Positions 1-9,279 are shown, numbered from the stretch's first letter. The stretch is DNA of 64,000 nt from Acidobacteriota bacterium (GCA_016196065.1 JACPYL010000010.1:868001-932000); one strand, 5' to 3'. Notes: generated by a model not told the origin, from the sequence alone. Numbers and translations are program-made.

Positions 1-169
1 CGAATTCCCAGCACAGAGCCTAATGAGTAGCTTAGGGCGGTTATATCACGGAACACATCGCTGTAAAAGCCCGAAACCCTTGGGAACACAGTAAGAACTA
101 GGTACCTCCCCCATTGGAGTCATGAAGATAGCGGGTGCCGAGGGTTCTGGGACGGGTGGGACACCGAGC
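1..169. other. Non-coding stretch downstream of the ligase gene
   Basis: No convincing gene, RNA or terminator is visible. This stretch is the 3' flank of the leftward operon that ends at 170. Short open frames here have no recognisable protein features. Confidence 0.5.
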
Positions 170-1528
170 CTAAGATTCGATGTGCCGGGGCTTCGGTTCG
201 AGAATCAGATTGTGACGCCGCACTCGGCGGCGCTGGGATTCCGGAAATGGGGCAGCTGCGGCGACGGCGCACAGGACATAGAACAGAGCGGCGTTGGCGG
301 GAATCTGGAGATTGAAGTCAAGAAAGCTGTGGATCAATATCCCCCCGCAGCCGAGCAGTGCCGCAACCGTAAGGGTGCCGTTGACGGTGTCCGTCCAGTT
401 TTTCAGTTTGGCTCTCGCACGGCGGAACGTGAGGAACAGGAACCAGATCGCAATCGCGAAGCCGGGGATCCCAGTCTCCACCAGCAGTTGTAAGTAGTCG
501 TTGTGGGCCTGATTCACAAAAAAGCTGGTGTAGAAGCTTCGGAATTGCGGGTACACAACGGGAAACGTTCCCAGCCCCCATCCGAGGAATGGTCGCTCGC
601 GCAACATGCGGAGGCAGTCGCGATCGATGGTCACGCGGACCCCGCCGGTGAGCTCCTGCCGCGTCTCACTCTCGATGCTGGCCATGCGGTGAGAGAGTTT
701 GTTTCCGCCCAGCCAAATCAGAAAGCCTATGACAACAGCCAGAAAAAGTCCGAGGGCGACGTGCTGTTTCCAATCCCCACGTTTGCGCAGCAGTATTGCC
801 AGTACGATCATCTCCGCAGCGAAGGCGAGCATGCCGCCGCGCGACCCTGAGAGAAAAATTGTTCCCGCCATCAGTGCGCCGATCCCGGCCACGACCAGCT
901 TGCGATTGCCCTCGGTGTGGCGCGACAAGGCCAACACCAGCGGGAAGGGAACGAGCATCTCCATGAGTCCAGCGTAGTGATTGTGGTTGACGTAGGGACC
1001 GTAGATCAGGCCACCCTGCTCCAGCGGCCAGATCCAATAGAGCTTGCCGTTGGGGGCGATTCCTTGCAGCAAGGAAAAAGAGGCGACCACCAGTCCGTAG
1101 CCGCAGATGATTTTGGCGAGAGATCTGGCTTGCGAGGATCGTTTTAGATTTTGCGTGGCGACAAAAACCAGCATTCCAAAGCTGGCATAAAGGAGGAGAA
1201 GCGAGTAGGTGATGTGGCGGTAAGCAGTGCTCCCCGTGATCCATTGCAGAGCCACAAGCGCGGCGAAGGCCAGCATGGGAGCATACAACGGGTGCCACTC
1301 GACCTTGATCTCCTGATGGTTCCACTGAAGGAGCCCCCACGCTATGAACAGCGCAGCAGCGCAGGATTCCAGCGAGAAGATGGCCCAGGGTTGGACCGCA
1401 CCGAAAGCCAGGGGAGCCGCAAGCAATACGACGACAGTGCCAGCCAAGAGCGCGGAACTGGATGCGCTCACGCTCAAGCGCGAAACGGACGGTTCAGGAA
1501 TGGGCGGACGTGCCAAGGCGGAACTCAT
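170..1528 (-). CDS. O-antigen ligase / Wzy-type membrane protein
   Basis: This 452-residue polytopic inner-membrane protein has about ten or more hydrophobic segments. It carries the Wzy_C/WaaL-family pattern: NHNHYAG at 181-187, SGSRGG at 227-232, and an AHNDYLQLL motif near 343 in the large periplasmic loop. Family members join undecaprenyl-linked glycan repeat units to each other (polymerase) or to an acceptor (ligase); sequence alone does not tell which. Its start overlaps the stop of the upstream TPR gene by 4 bp (ATGA), so the two are probably translationally coupled. It is the last gene of the leftward BY-kinase/TPR/ligase operon. A second Wzy-like protein lies at 24897-26312, so the two may divide polymerisation and ligation between them. 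Confidence 0.85.
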   Translation of the reverse strand: MSSALARPPIPEPSVSRLSVSASSSALLAGTVVVLLAAPLAFGAVQPWAIFSLESCAAALFIAWGLLQWNHQEIKVEWHPLYAPMLAFAALVALQWITGSTAYRHITYSLLLLYASFGMLVFVATQNLKRSSQARSLAKIICGYGLVVASFSLLQGIAPNGKLYWIWPLEQGGLIYGPYVNHNHYAGLMEMLVPFPLVLALSRHTEGNRKLVVAGIGALMAGTIFLSGSRGGMLAFAAEMIVLAILLRKRGDWKQHVALGLFLAVVIGFLIWLGGNKLSHRMASIESETRQELTGGVRVTIDRDCLRMLRERPFLGWGLGTFPVVYPQFRSFYTSFFVNQAHNDYLQLLVETGIPGFAIAIWFLFLTFRRARAKLKNWTDTVNGTLTVAALLGCGGILIHSFLDFNLQIPANAALFYVLCAVAAAAPFPESQRRRVRRHNLILEPKPRHIES

Positions 1529-2787
1529 GGCTGAGCCGCCGCAGCTTCAGGAGTCAACTGGAAATCATCGAGCCATAGCTTGCCGCGAATCGGGCTGCCA
1601 GCCGGAATGCGTTCCACATTCAAGACCAGCAGGCTGGTGGTGGGAGCCGTAGTGAAACGGGAATGCACGGCTTTCCAGAAGTCAGCTCCGTTGAGAGGGT
1701 CGCTGGTGTAGACCGCTTGTCCCGTATAGACGTCGCGCAAGACAATCTGCGGTCCACCCGCACCTTGAAACTCGGATGACTTGTAGTACGCGGTGAATTC
1801 GTAATTGGTAGCGGCGCGAACCGGAATCCATTGGTGGATTCCCGAGTCGGAGATCCCGGGACCTTCGAAGGTGACGGATAAAGAGCGTTGTCCTTCGTGG
1901 ACGTCGCTGGCGTCGAGCAGCAAGTTCACTCCGGGCTGCGTTTGGTAGGACCAGTCGAAACCTCCGTTGAGAATGGGGAGGCTGAAATCGCCGTTCACGA
2001 TCAAGTTGTCGGGTGTTGGTAGATATCCCGGCAGGTACAGCACGCTCGCAGCCTGCTCCCATGCCGCCACCGCAGCTTCAGGACGTCGTTCGCGAATCAG
2101 AAATCGAACGTAGTCCAGCAGATAATTCGTCTCGAATCTTTGATGGAGCTGGATGAGTTGGTTCCACGCCTTGATCGCAGCCTCGGTTTCAGTTCTGGAC
2201 TGGAGAATGGTTAAGAATGCGAGCAGCGAGTCCGGGCGGTGCGGAACCACGTCGCGGAGCAGAGCGTCAACGTCCGGACGAGCGCGCCAGCAAGTTTGCA
2301 GTGCCAGGCTCGGCAGATAGGGGTCATTCTCAATCACCACGCGAAATTCGCGAAGCGCGCGGTCGGTATCGCCCGCCACCAGGAAAAAATTGGCCGCCTC
2401 CCAGGCAACATCGGGCGCGGTGGGTTCTGCTTGCACAGCGTGCTCGAGTGCGGAACGCTGACCGTCAGTATTGCCAGCCACTTGATACGCGGCAGCCAAG
2501 TCGAACCAGTAACGGGCCTGATGGGGATTGAGGCGAGTGGCTGCCTCATAGCCCGCAAGCGCGGCTTGCGGATTGCCGGCGACAAACGCGAAATATCGTC
2601 CCAGGTGATGCTGGTATTCGGCGTTGCCGGGAGACAAGCGGACTGCTCGTTCGAGGCTGGGCAGGTCGGGCCGGACGCTGAAACGGCTCGCGGCAAACTC
2701 CTTGGTAGCTAAAAGCAAGTACGCGAGCGTCAGTAGAAATGACCCGGCGATCAGCCGGCGTTGGCGGCCAGAGAAAGAAATGTCCAT
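1525..2787 (-). CDS. TPR protein with C-terminal carbohydrate-binding-like domain
   Basis: This 420-residue protein has one N-terminal membrane anchor (about residues 11-33). Next come TPR-like helical repeats (about 45-250), for example LSPGNAEYQHHLGRYF and RLNPHQARYWFDLAAAY. The C-terminal part (about 262-412) begins NLIVNGDFSLP and ends KLWLDDFQLTP, the usual frame of a galactose-binding/CBM-like jelly roll. The likely role is a periplasmic scaffold that binds the nascent glycan, working with the ligase with which it overlaps by 4 bp. TPR proteins are common next to Wzy ligases and in PEP-CTERM/EPS loci. The function is inferred from architecture and position; I do not recognise a named family. 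Confidence 0.7.
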   Translation of the reverse strand: MDISFSGRQRRLIAGSFLLTLAYLLLATKEFAASRFSVRPDLPSLERAVRLSPGNAEYQHHLGRYFAFVAGNPQAALAGYEAATRLNPHQARYWFDLAAAYQVAGNTDGQRSALEHAVQAEPTAPDVAWEAANFFLVAGDTDRALREFRVVIENDPYLPSLALQTCWRARPDVDALLRDVVPHRPDSLLAFLTILQSRTETEAAIKAWNQLIQLHQRFETNYLLDYVRFLIRERRPEAAVAAWEQAASVLYLPGYLPTPDNLIVNGDFSLPILNGGFDWSYQTQPGVNLLLDASDVHEGQRSLSVTFEGPGISDSGIHQWIPVRAATNYEFTAYYKSSEFQGAGGPQIVLRDVYTGQAVYTSDPLNGADFWKAVHSRFTTAPTTSLLVLNVERIPAGSPIRGKLWLDDFQLTPEAAAAQP

Positions 2788-2822
2788 CGTGATCGAACCC
2801 GAGCCCTGGTCAATGCAGTCGT

Positions 2823-5165
2823 TCAGGCGCCAGAGGCTGCCCGCGGTTGCTCCTGTGTTTCAGCGGGCGGTTCGGGTGGATCTTCCTGATAGTAGTGACT
2901 GTATTTACCCTGGTACTCGTAGTAGTAGTAATAATCGGGCGACGTCAGGTCCACGGCATTGAGCAGAACGCCGGTGACATGAGCATTGACCTGCATCAGA
3001 ATGTCACGCGCTCGGCGGAGTGCCTGTTTGGTGGTCTGACCTGAACGGATCACGAGAATAATCGCGTCCACCCGAGGTGACAGCACAACCGCGTCGGTCA
3101 CCGAAAGCGTAGGTGGAGTGTCAATCACCACGTGATCAAACTGTTCGCGCAACTCTTTCAAAACATCTCGCATATTCGCCGAAGCCAGCAGTTCCGCCGG
3201 GTTGGGCGGCGGCGAACCCGCGGCCAGAATAAAGAGGTTCGGCAGGATCGGAGAGACGGTGATCGCCTGCTCGAGCGTGGCGTTTCCGGTCAGCACGTTG
3301 CTGAGACCGCTGCGCGGACCCATGCCCAGTGTCTTATGCACGCTAGGACGGCGCAAGTCTGCATCGACCAGCAGCACGCGCACACCTTTTTGCGCCAAGA
3401 CGATGGCAGTGTTGATCGAGGTGGTGGTCTTGCCCTCCTGCGGACGGGCACTCGTGATCATGACGACCTTGGGCGGCGCTCCCAGGCTGGATAGCAACAG
3501 GGAGGTACGCAAGGCACGATACGATTCTGCCATCTGCGACTGGGGTCGGACTTGCGTAACCAGTTCGAAGACTTCACGGGACGAAGTCAAGGAGAGACGC
3601 TTCGCTCCGGCATTTGCGTTGCTTGACTTGGAGCCGAGCGGAATCATTCCAAGCGACGGCAACGCCGAAATCATCTGCGCCTGCTCGGTGGTACGCACGG
3701 TATTGTCCATGCCCTCCAGGAGAAAAGCGAGGCCGATGCCAGAGGTGATTCCGAGGACGAGGGCAAATGCAAGATTGCGTGGAATGTTTGGTTCCACGGG
3801 AGCACCCGGCGGACGCGCGGGGTCGAGGATGCGGAAATTGGTGGACTTCAGGCTGGCAGTAACACCCGCCTCCTTCAGCTTTTCCAAAAGACCTTCGTAA
3901 AGCTGGCGGTTGGAATCGACATCGCGCTTGAGCAGGGTGTATTCGATGGCGTTTTCGTTCAGCCGATTGGCTTCCTGCTTCTGCTTGTCGAGAGCTTCGC
4001 GCAACATGCTTTGCCGCTGCACCGCGGTTTGATAGTCCCCGCGCAGGTGATCGACTGCTTTGTGCGTTTCGGCCTGGACCTGCCGCTCGATTTCCTTGCT
4101 CTGATTATTGAGCTGCGCAACTTTTGGATAGGCAGGGCCAAATTGCGTGCTGAGTTCGGCGATTTGAATTTTGAGGTCGGCTTGTTGCTGGTGCAATTTC
4201 TCCAGAAGGGGAGACGTGCCCGTTCCTCCGAGCGTCGCTACCGGCACGGAAGAGATGGCGGTGGCAATCGTGTCCGGGTCGCCATTCTGCGTCATCCGGT
4301 AGATGGCTTCCTTCTGCATGCGGTCTGACTCCGCGGCAGTCAGTTCCTTATTGAGCTCGTCGAGCTTCTGCGTGATGATGTTCTGCTTTTCGTCGATTCC
4401 GAAGATTTCGTGTTCTTTCTGGTAGCGGACGAGTTTTTCCTGCGAGGTCTCTACGTTCATCTGCAAGTCGACGAGTTTCTTTTTGAGCCATTCCGAAGCC
4501 TGCATGGTGGAATCGTATTTTGTCTTGAAATTCTGCTCAACGTAAGTGGCCGCCAGGACATTCACCGCGCTCGAAGCCAGTGCGGGATCGGTGCTGCGGT
4601 AGTGAATTTCAATAATGCGGGTATTTGGAATCAGCGAAACCTTGAGATTTCCCTTGAACCCGCCCAGCAATGCAGTCGTACGCTTGGAGTCGTCCTGCAG
4701 GGGATCGGCGACAAGGTTCGGTTGCTTGGGCGTAGGTTGTGCACCGAACTCCGGGCGCTTGTCGAGATTCAGTTGACGGATAACCTGCAAGGCAATCAAA
4801 TCGCTTTGCAGAATCCTGACTTCGGTGTCCAAGTCGGTCGGGTCATAGTAGTCCATGACCGGAACGGAATCCTTGAAGGCGACGAGGTTAGAATCGGCTT
4901 TATTGACGGCAATGCGGCCGACCGCTTCGTAGACTGGAGTCTGGCGGAGGCTGGCAATTGCGACTGCGGCGAAAATTCCTGCCGCGCAGGCGATGACGAT
5001 CCATTTCCGCTTGATAAGGACGCGCATGTACTCGCGCAAGGCTGAATCCTGCGAGGGGAGCACATTGTAGAGTCCTGGTCCAACCTGCTTGAAAATTTCA
5101 GAGGGATCGGCAGGCTGTAAGTCGCGATACCCATTGTTTTGTGGAACCAAGGGCCCTGATGCCAT
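2823..5165 (-). CDS. Chain-length determinant fused to BY-kinase (Wzz/Wzc-type)
   Basis: This 780-residue polysaccharide co-polymerase has its tyrosine kinase in the same chain. Transmembrane segments lie near 53-72 and 464-484 and flank a periplasmic Wzz/GNVR region rich in coiled coil (about 220-430). The cytoplasmic BY-kinase follows, with Walker A ARPQEGKT at 573-580, Walker A' LLVDADLRR at 598-606 and Walker B VVIDTPP at 679-685. The C-terminal autophosphorylation cluster (745-759) starts with five consecutive tyrosines and holds nine in all. Such proteins set glycan chain length through cycles of phosphorylation and oligomerisation, together with a Wza-type outer-membrane channel. It heads the leftward operon. 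A good ribosome site (AAGGAG) lies six bases before the ATG, and a strong promoter candidate sits at 5270-5297. Confidence 0.93.
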   Translation of the reverse strand: MASGPLVPQNNGYRDLQPADPSEIFKQVGPGLYNVLPSQDSALREYMRVLIKRKWIVIACAAGIFAAVAIASLRQTPVYEAVGRIAVNKADSNLVAFKDSVPVMDYYDPTDLDTEVRILQSDLIALQVIRQLNLDKRPEFGAQPTPKQPNLVADPLQDDSKRTTALLGGFKGNLKVSLIPNTRIIEIHYRSTDPALASSAVNVLAATYVEQNFKTKYDSTMQASEWLKKKLVDLQMNVETSQEKLVRYQKEHEIFGIDEKQNIITQKLDELNKELTAAESDRMQKEAIYRMTQNGDPDTIATAISSVPVATLGGTGTSPLLEKLHQQQADLKIQIAELSTQFGPAYPKVAQLNNQSKEIERQVQAETHKAVDHLRGDYQTAVQRQSMLREALDKQKQEANRLNENAIEYTLLKRDVDSNRQLYEGLLEKLKEAGVTASLKSTNFRILDPARPPGAPVEPNIPRNLAFALVLGITSGIGLAFLLEGMDNTVRTTEQAQMISALPSLGMIPLGSKSSNANAGAKRLSLTSSREVFELVTQVRPQSQMAESYRALRTSLLLSSLGAPPKVVMITSARPQEGKTTTSINTAIVLAQKGVRVLLVDADLRRPSVHKTLGMGPRSGLSNVLTGNATLEQAITVSPILPNLFILAAGSPPPNPAELLASANMRDVLKELREQFDHVVIDTPPTLSVTDAVVLSPRVDAIILVIRSGQTTKQALRRARDILMQVNAHVTGVLLNAVDLTSPDYYYYYEYQGKYSHYYQEDPPEPPAETQEQPRAASGA

Positions 5166-5269
5166 CGTTACTCCTTAACGTTCACGACCGAACTGAGCGG
5201 CGCGCTGCTCCCGCCCATCTCGTTTCCACCCGTAGGCGGATGGCGGTGACATGTTCTGGGAATCGGTTG

Positions 5270-5297
5270 ATTCTAGCATCACTGGAAATACTCTCAA
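5270..5297 (-). promoter_or_regulatory. Sigma70-type promoter candidate for the BY-kinase operon
   Basis: Read leftward: TTGAGA (5292-5297), a 16-base spacer, then TAGAAT (5270-5275). Each hexamer matches consensus at five of six positions. The implied leader is roughly 95 bases before the ATG at 5165. Confidence 0.55.
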
Positions 5298-5401
5298 GCC
5301 AATAATTGCACTTACGGCATGTTCTATTTCTGGAAGGGTCGCGGGGCAATTGCTGGGCCGAGCAGGTGATGGCAGTGAGGACTCACCCGAGACTCCTCCG
5401 C

Positions 5402-5407
5402 TATACT
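5402..5407 (+). promoter_or_regulatory. -10-like TATACT upstream of pseB
   Basis: TATACT lies 48 bases before the pseB start in the divergent intergenic region (5166-5455). No good -35 hexamer is visible at the right spacing. A weaker alternative is TTGATT (5267-5272), 16 bases, TACTCT (5289-5294). Confidence 0.3.
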
Positions 5408-5455
5408 AGGCAGCACAAGAACTTCGCCCGACAAAGGTCACTACAAAAGGAAACC

Positions 5456-6466
5456 ATGGTGAATTGGTCGCAGGAATCGGTGCTGGTAACGGGCGGCACG
5501 GGGTCCTTTGGGAAAAAATTCGTTGACATCATGTTGCGTGACTACCAGCCTCGCCGGTTGGTGATTTTCAGCCGCGACGAACTCAAACAGCACGAGATGC
5601 GGGAGTCCGGCTTCCAGCATCCCAGCTTGCGTTACTTCATCGGTGACGTCCGGGACGTCGATCGCTTGAAACGGGCCATGTCCGGGATCACGATGGTGAT
5701 TCACGCCGCCGCGCTGAAGCAGGTGCCGGCCTGTGAATACAATCCGTTTGAAGCCATCCAGACGAACATCATGGGTGGTCGCAACGTAATCGACGCCGCC
5801 ATCGATACGGGTGTGCGCCAGATTTTGGCCCTCAGCACGGACAAGGCCGTGAATCCGATTAATCTCTACGGTGCAACCAAGCTGTGCGCGGAAAAGATGT
5901 TTGTCCAGGCGAACGCTTATGCCGGTGCGCAGAACACGCGCTTCAGTTGTGCGCGCTACGGCAACGTCGTGGGCAGCCGGGGCAGTGTGATCCCGATTTT
6001 TATCGAACAGCGGAAGCGCGGCAAGATCACGATTACCGACCAGCGCATGACGCGCTTCTGGCTAACGCTCGATCACGGAGTGAAATTTGTGATCAGTTGT
6101 CTGGAGCAGATGCACGGCGGCGAGATCTTCGTCCCGAAGATTCCCAGCATGCGATTACTCGATCTGGCGGAGACGATCGCGCCGGGCTGTGGGATCGAGA
6201 CGATTGGCATTCGCCCGGGCGAAAAGTTGCACGAAGTATTGGTTTCGGAAGACGAGTCTCGCAACACGTTGGAGACGGAAGAAATGTACGTGATTCAACC
6301 GTCGCATCCCTGGTGGACGTCGGCAAACTGGGCGCAAGGCAAGAAATTGCCGGAGGGATTCCGCTATTCCAGCGACAACAATAGCCAGTGGCTGACGCGG
6401 CGCGAACTGGAAGACCTGGTTGCGCCGGACTTGAACGCCGCAGAAGCGCTGCCGACCTCGGCCTAG
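5456..6466 (+). CDS. pseB: UDP-GlcNAc 4,6-dehydratase (inverting), PseB
   Basis: This 336-residue short-chain dehydrogenase-fold enzyme carries out the first step of pseudaminic-acid-type synthesis. It converts UDP-GlcNAc to UDP-2-acetamido-2,6-dideoxy-L-arabino-hexos-4-ulose by 4,6-dehydration with C5 inversion. The NAD(P)-binding TGGTGSFG motif is at 12-19, STDK at 127-130, and the catalytic YxxxK pair is Y138/K142. The open frame extends upstream to 5306. I chose the ATG at 5456 because AAAAGG sits five bases before it and the protein then starts just ahead of the Rossmann strand, as in the family. pseC follows after a 3-base gap. This is the first gene of the long rightward operon. Confidence 0.93.
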   Translation: MVNWSQESVLVTGGTGSFGKKFVDIMLRDYQPRRLVIFSRDELKQHEMRESGFQHPSLRYFIGDVRDVDRLKRAMSGITMVIHAAALKQVPACEYNPFEAIQTNIMGGRNVIDAAIDTGVRQILALSTDKAVNPINLYGATKLCAEKMFVQANAYAGAQNTRFSCARYGNVVGSRGSVIPIFIEQRKRGKITITDQRMTRFWLTLDHGVKFVISCLEQMHGGEIFVPKIPSMRLLDLAETIAPGCGIETIGIRPGEKLHEVLVSEDESRNTLETEEMYVIQPSHPWWTSANWAQGKKLPEGFRYSSDNNSQWLTRRELEDLVAPDLNAAEALPTSA

Positions 6467-6469
6467 GAC

Positions 6470-7681
6470 ATGAGCACCACACCCACAAAACTTGGTCCGC
6501 TGGCCATCCATGGGGGAACTCCTGTGCGGGAGACGTTCCTGCCCTACGGGCGGCAGAGTCTGGACGAGGAAGACATCCAGGCCGTCGTGGACGTGCTGAA
6601 GTCGGACTGGCTAACGACCGGACCGAAGGTCGGAGAATTCGAGGAACAGTTCGCGGCCTGGGTAGGAGCAAAGCACGCCGTCAGTTTCAGTTCAGGAACG
6701 GCCGCACTGCATGGGGCGGCGTTTGCCGCAGGCCTAAAGGCGGGCGACGAAGCGATCACGACTCCGATGACGTTCTGCGCGACCGCAAATTGCGTTCTGT
6801 ACCAGGAGGCGACTCCGGTCTTTGCAGATGTTACCCAAGACACGCTCAATCTTGATCCCGAAGAAGTTTCCAGAAAGATTTCTCCGCGAACGAAAGCGAT
6901 TATTGCAGTGGACTACGCAGGCCATCCCGCAGATCTGGCGCCGTTGCGGGAACTCACCGCGAGGCACGGACTGCTGCTGATCGAGGATGCATGTCACGCG
7001 CTCGGTGCCGAGTATCGCGGCCAGCGTGTCGGCGGGATTGCCGACATGACGGCGTTCAGCTTTCATCCCGTGAAGCACCTGACCACTGGCGAAGGTGGCA
7101 TGGTGACCACCAACGATCCGAAACTCGCCGAGACGCTGCGTCGCTTTCGCAATCATGGCATCAGCAGCGATGCCAGACAGCGTCAGCAAAGCGGCCAGTG
7201 GTTCTATGAGATGGTCCTCCTCGGTTTCAACTACCGGCTGACGGATATCGCTTGCGCGCTCGGACTATCGCAGCTTCAAAAACTCGATGCGAACCTTACT
7301 CGCCGGCGCGAGATTGCAGTTCGCTACACGAGGGCCTTCCATGAGATGCCAGCGGTGATCGTTCCCGCAGTGCGAGACGGGATCGCTCCCGCATGGCATC
7401 TATATCCCATTCGATTGAAGTTGGAAGGGCTGTCGACGGGGCGTACGGAAGTCTTCAGAGCTTTACGAGCCGAGAATCTGGGCGTGAACGTGCACTACAT
7501 TCCCGTGCATCAACATCCGTACTATCGGGAGCGCTTTGGGTACAAAGGCGGCGAGTATCCGGTAGCCGAGGATGCCTATGAGCGGCTAATCAGCCTGCCG
7601 ATGTTTCATTCCATGACGGACCGGGATATTGAAGATGTAATCGCGGCGGTGGGCAAAGTCTGCGAAGCTTATGCCCGGTGA
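6470..7681 (+). CDS. pseC: UDP-4-amino-4,6-dideoxy-N-acetyl-beta-L-altrosamine transaminase, PseC
   Basis: This 403-residue PLP-dependent DegT/DnrJ/EryC1-family sugar aminotransferase adds the C4 amino group to the PseB product. The N-terminus (AIHGGTPVRE) and the FSSGTAALHGA phosphate-binding segment (about 73-83) are typical. D173 in EDACHALGA and the Schiff-base lysine K202 in SFHPVKHLTTGEGG are present. It sits 3 bases after pseB, the usual pseBC pair. The two genes together make the substrate of an acetyltransferase; candidates are the gene just downstream and the GNAT half of the PseG fusion at 13165. Confidence 0.93.
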   Translation: MSTTPTKLGPLAIHGGTPVRETFLPYGRQSLDEEDIQAVVDVLKSDWLTTGPKVGEFEEQFAAWVGAKHAVSFSSGTAALHGAAFAAGLKAGDEAITTPMTFCATANCVLYQEATPVFADVTQDTLNLDPEEVSRKISPRTKAIIAVDYAGHPADLAPLRELTARHGLLLIEDACHALGAEYRGQRVGGIADMTAFSFHPVKHLTTGEGGMVTTNDPKLAETLRRFRNHGISSDARQRQQSGQWFYEMVLLGFNYRLTDIACALGLSQLQKLDANLTRRREIAVRYTRAFHEMPAVIVPAVRDGIAPAWHLYPIRLKLEGLSTGRTEVFRALRAENLGVNVHYIPVHQHPYYRERFGYKGGEYPVAEDAYERLISLPMFHSMTDRDIEDVIAAVGKVCEAYAR

Positions 7682-7705
7682 AAATTTCGCTGCGGGAGAT
7701 TCAGA

Positions 7706-8275
7706 ATGTCCGATACGGCAGCATTCCTAAAAGGCACGAAGATTTACCTGCGCCCACTTGAGCGCACAGACTTGAACGGAACGTACCTGGGATGGCTGAA
7801 CGACCAAGAGGTCGCTCGGTACCTGGAGACCGGGATATTTCCTACGACTCTGCAAGACCTCGAAAAATTCTACGAGAGGGTCACGGGCTCACCGACGGAA
7901 GTGATCTTTGCCATAGCCGACAAAAAATCGCACCAGCACATCGGCAACGTGAAACTGGGGCCGATCCATTGGGTACACCGGCGCGCCACGCTCGGGATCA
8001 TGATTGGTGCAAAGAAATTCTGGGGTAAGGGTGTTGGTGAAGAAGCGACACGATTGATGGTGGAGTACGGATTCTTCCGGCTGAACCTGCATCGTATCGG
8101 TCTCGGCGTGTTTGAGGAACATGAGTCCGCGGTTCGCTGTTATCAGAAAGTCGGCTTCAAGGTAGAAGGCTGCCTGCGCGAGCAGTTGTTCCAGGCAGGT
8201 GCCTACAAGAATCATCTCTGGATGGGCCTGTTGCGTTCGGAATACCAGCATCTCAAAGCGGGCAAACGCAAATGA
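7706..8275 (+). CDS. GNAT N-acetyltransferase (RimJ/RimL-like), possible PseH role
   Basis: This 189-residue GNAT-fold protein has an N-terminal IYLRPLERTDL strand/helix. Its acetyl-CoA-binding segment FWGKGVGEEATRLMVEYGF lies near 108-126, followed by LHRIGLGVFEEHESAVRCYQKVGF, a typical RimJ/RimL C-terminal half. In this position it could acetylate the 4-amino group made by PseC (the PseH step), or another amine of the sugar. A second GNAT domain is fused to PseG at 13165-14676, so which one does the PseH step is open. It follows pseC closely and overlaps the next gene by 4 bp (ATGA). Confidence 0.8.
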   Translation: MSDTAAFLKGTKIYLRPLERTDLNGTYLGWLNDQEVARYLETGIFPTTLQDLEKFYERVTGSPTEVIFAIADKKSHQHIGNVKLGPIHWVHRRATLGIMIGAKKFWGKGVGEEATRLMVEYGFFRLNLHRIGLGVFEEHESAVRCYQKVGFKVEGCLREQLFQAGAYKNHLWMGLLRSEYQHLKAGKRK

Positions 8276-9279
8276 AGGCGCTGGTTGTAGGCTGCGGTTC
8301 GATCGGTAAGCGCCATCTGCAGAATCTCAAAAGCCTCGGCGTGAGCGAACTCGCTGTGGTGGAGAACGATGATGGGCGCCGCGAGAGAGTCGCCAGTGAA
8401 TTCGGCGTTACATCGTGGTCAAATCTCAAAGATGGTCTCCGCTGGGCTCCGGATTTTGTGGTAATTGCCACTCCCACGCACCTGCATATCGAGCAGGCGC
8501 TGGAGGTCGCGACGGGAGGGTTCGCGCTTTTCGTCGAGAAGCCGCTCTCGCACGCTTCGGCCGGGATATCGGACCTGATTCGAGTCGTGGAGCAACGTCG
8601 TTCTGTTTCCATGGTGGGTTGCAACATGCGTTTTCATCCCGGTCCGCGCAAAGTCAAGGAACTTCTCGAACAAGGACGACTGGGAAAGATTGTGAGTGCA
8701 CGCATTCATGCGGGATCCTATCTACCTTCGTGGCGTCCGGGAACCGACTACCGCACGAATTATTCCGCGCGGACGGAGACCGGCGGTGGCTGCATTCTGG
8801 ACTGCATTCACGAAATAGACCTGGCGCGCTGGTATCTCGGCGATGCGATCAACGTTTCCTGTGTGGCAGGGCACATGAGTTCGCTCGAGATTGCGACTGA
8901 AGATGTGGCGGTATTGGTGTCCCGGCACGAGTCGGGTGCGTTGTCTGAAGTCCACCTTGACTACGTCCAACGCACCTACGAGCGTGGCTGCCAGATCGCG
9001 GGCGAGCATGGGTCGCTCTTCTGGAACTTCCGGGAAAAGCAGGTTCGCTGGTACGACGCAGCGGCGGATCAGTGGACGACATTCGACCAGCCCGCCGGAT
9101 GGCAACTGAACCAGATGTACCTCGACGAAATGCAACACTTTCTGGACAGTGTGCAGCAGCGTACAGCAACAACATTGCCGATCGCGGAAGCGGCGCGCGT
9201 GATGACGCTCGTGTTTGCTGCGAAGTGCTCGGCAAGCGAAGGAAGGGTGGTCGCACTGCGTCAGGAAGGGGCCGCTTGA
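8272..9279 (+). CDS. Gfo/Idh/MocA-family NAD(P)-dependent oxidoreductase
   Basis: This 335-residue sugar-nucleotide-type dehydrogenase has the Rossmann motif GCGSIG at 7-12 and the family EKP signature at 89-91. The C-terminal alpha/beta domain contains GGGCILDCIHEIDLARWYLG. Members oxidise or reduce a hydroxyl or keto group of a cyclitol or nucleotide sugar; the substrate cannot be read from sequence. Within a nonulosonate operon it may modify the nucleotide sugar or a side chain. It is coupled by 4-bp overlaps to the acetyltransferase before it (ATGA) and the fusion protein after it (TTGA). It is not one of the standard Pse enzymes, so its presence points to a variant sugar. Confidence 0.85.
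   Translation: MKALVVGCGSIGKRHLQNLKSLGVSELAVVENDDGRRERVASEFGVTSWSNLKDGLRWAPDFVVIATPTHLHIEQALEVATGGFALFVEKPLSHASAGISDLIRVVEQRRSVSMVGCNMRFHPGPRKVKELLEQGRLGKIVSARIHAGSYLPSWRPGTDYRTNYSARTETGGGCILDCIHEIDLARWYLGDAINVSCVAGHMSSLEIATEDVAVLVSRHESGALSEVHLDYVQRTYERGCQIAGEHGSLFWNFREKQVRWYDAAADQWTTFDQPAGWQLNQMYLDEMQHFLDSVQQRTATTLPIAEAARVMTLVFAAKCSASEGRVVALRQEGAA

Noticed and set aside
3202-3900. 232-residue open frame antisense to the BY-kinase
   Set aside because: Opposite the Walker-motif region; translation has no family features.
5306-5455. Upstream extension of pseB to 5306
   Set aside because: Residues before the ATG at 5456 do not resemble PseB, and AAAAGG marks the later start.
9072-9275. Upstream extension of the cytidylyltransferase fusion to an ATG at 9072
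   Set aside because: Would lie inside the Gfo/Idh gene, and the added residues do not match the family; TTG at 9276 has a ribosome site and couples to the previous stop.
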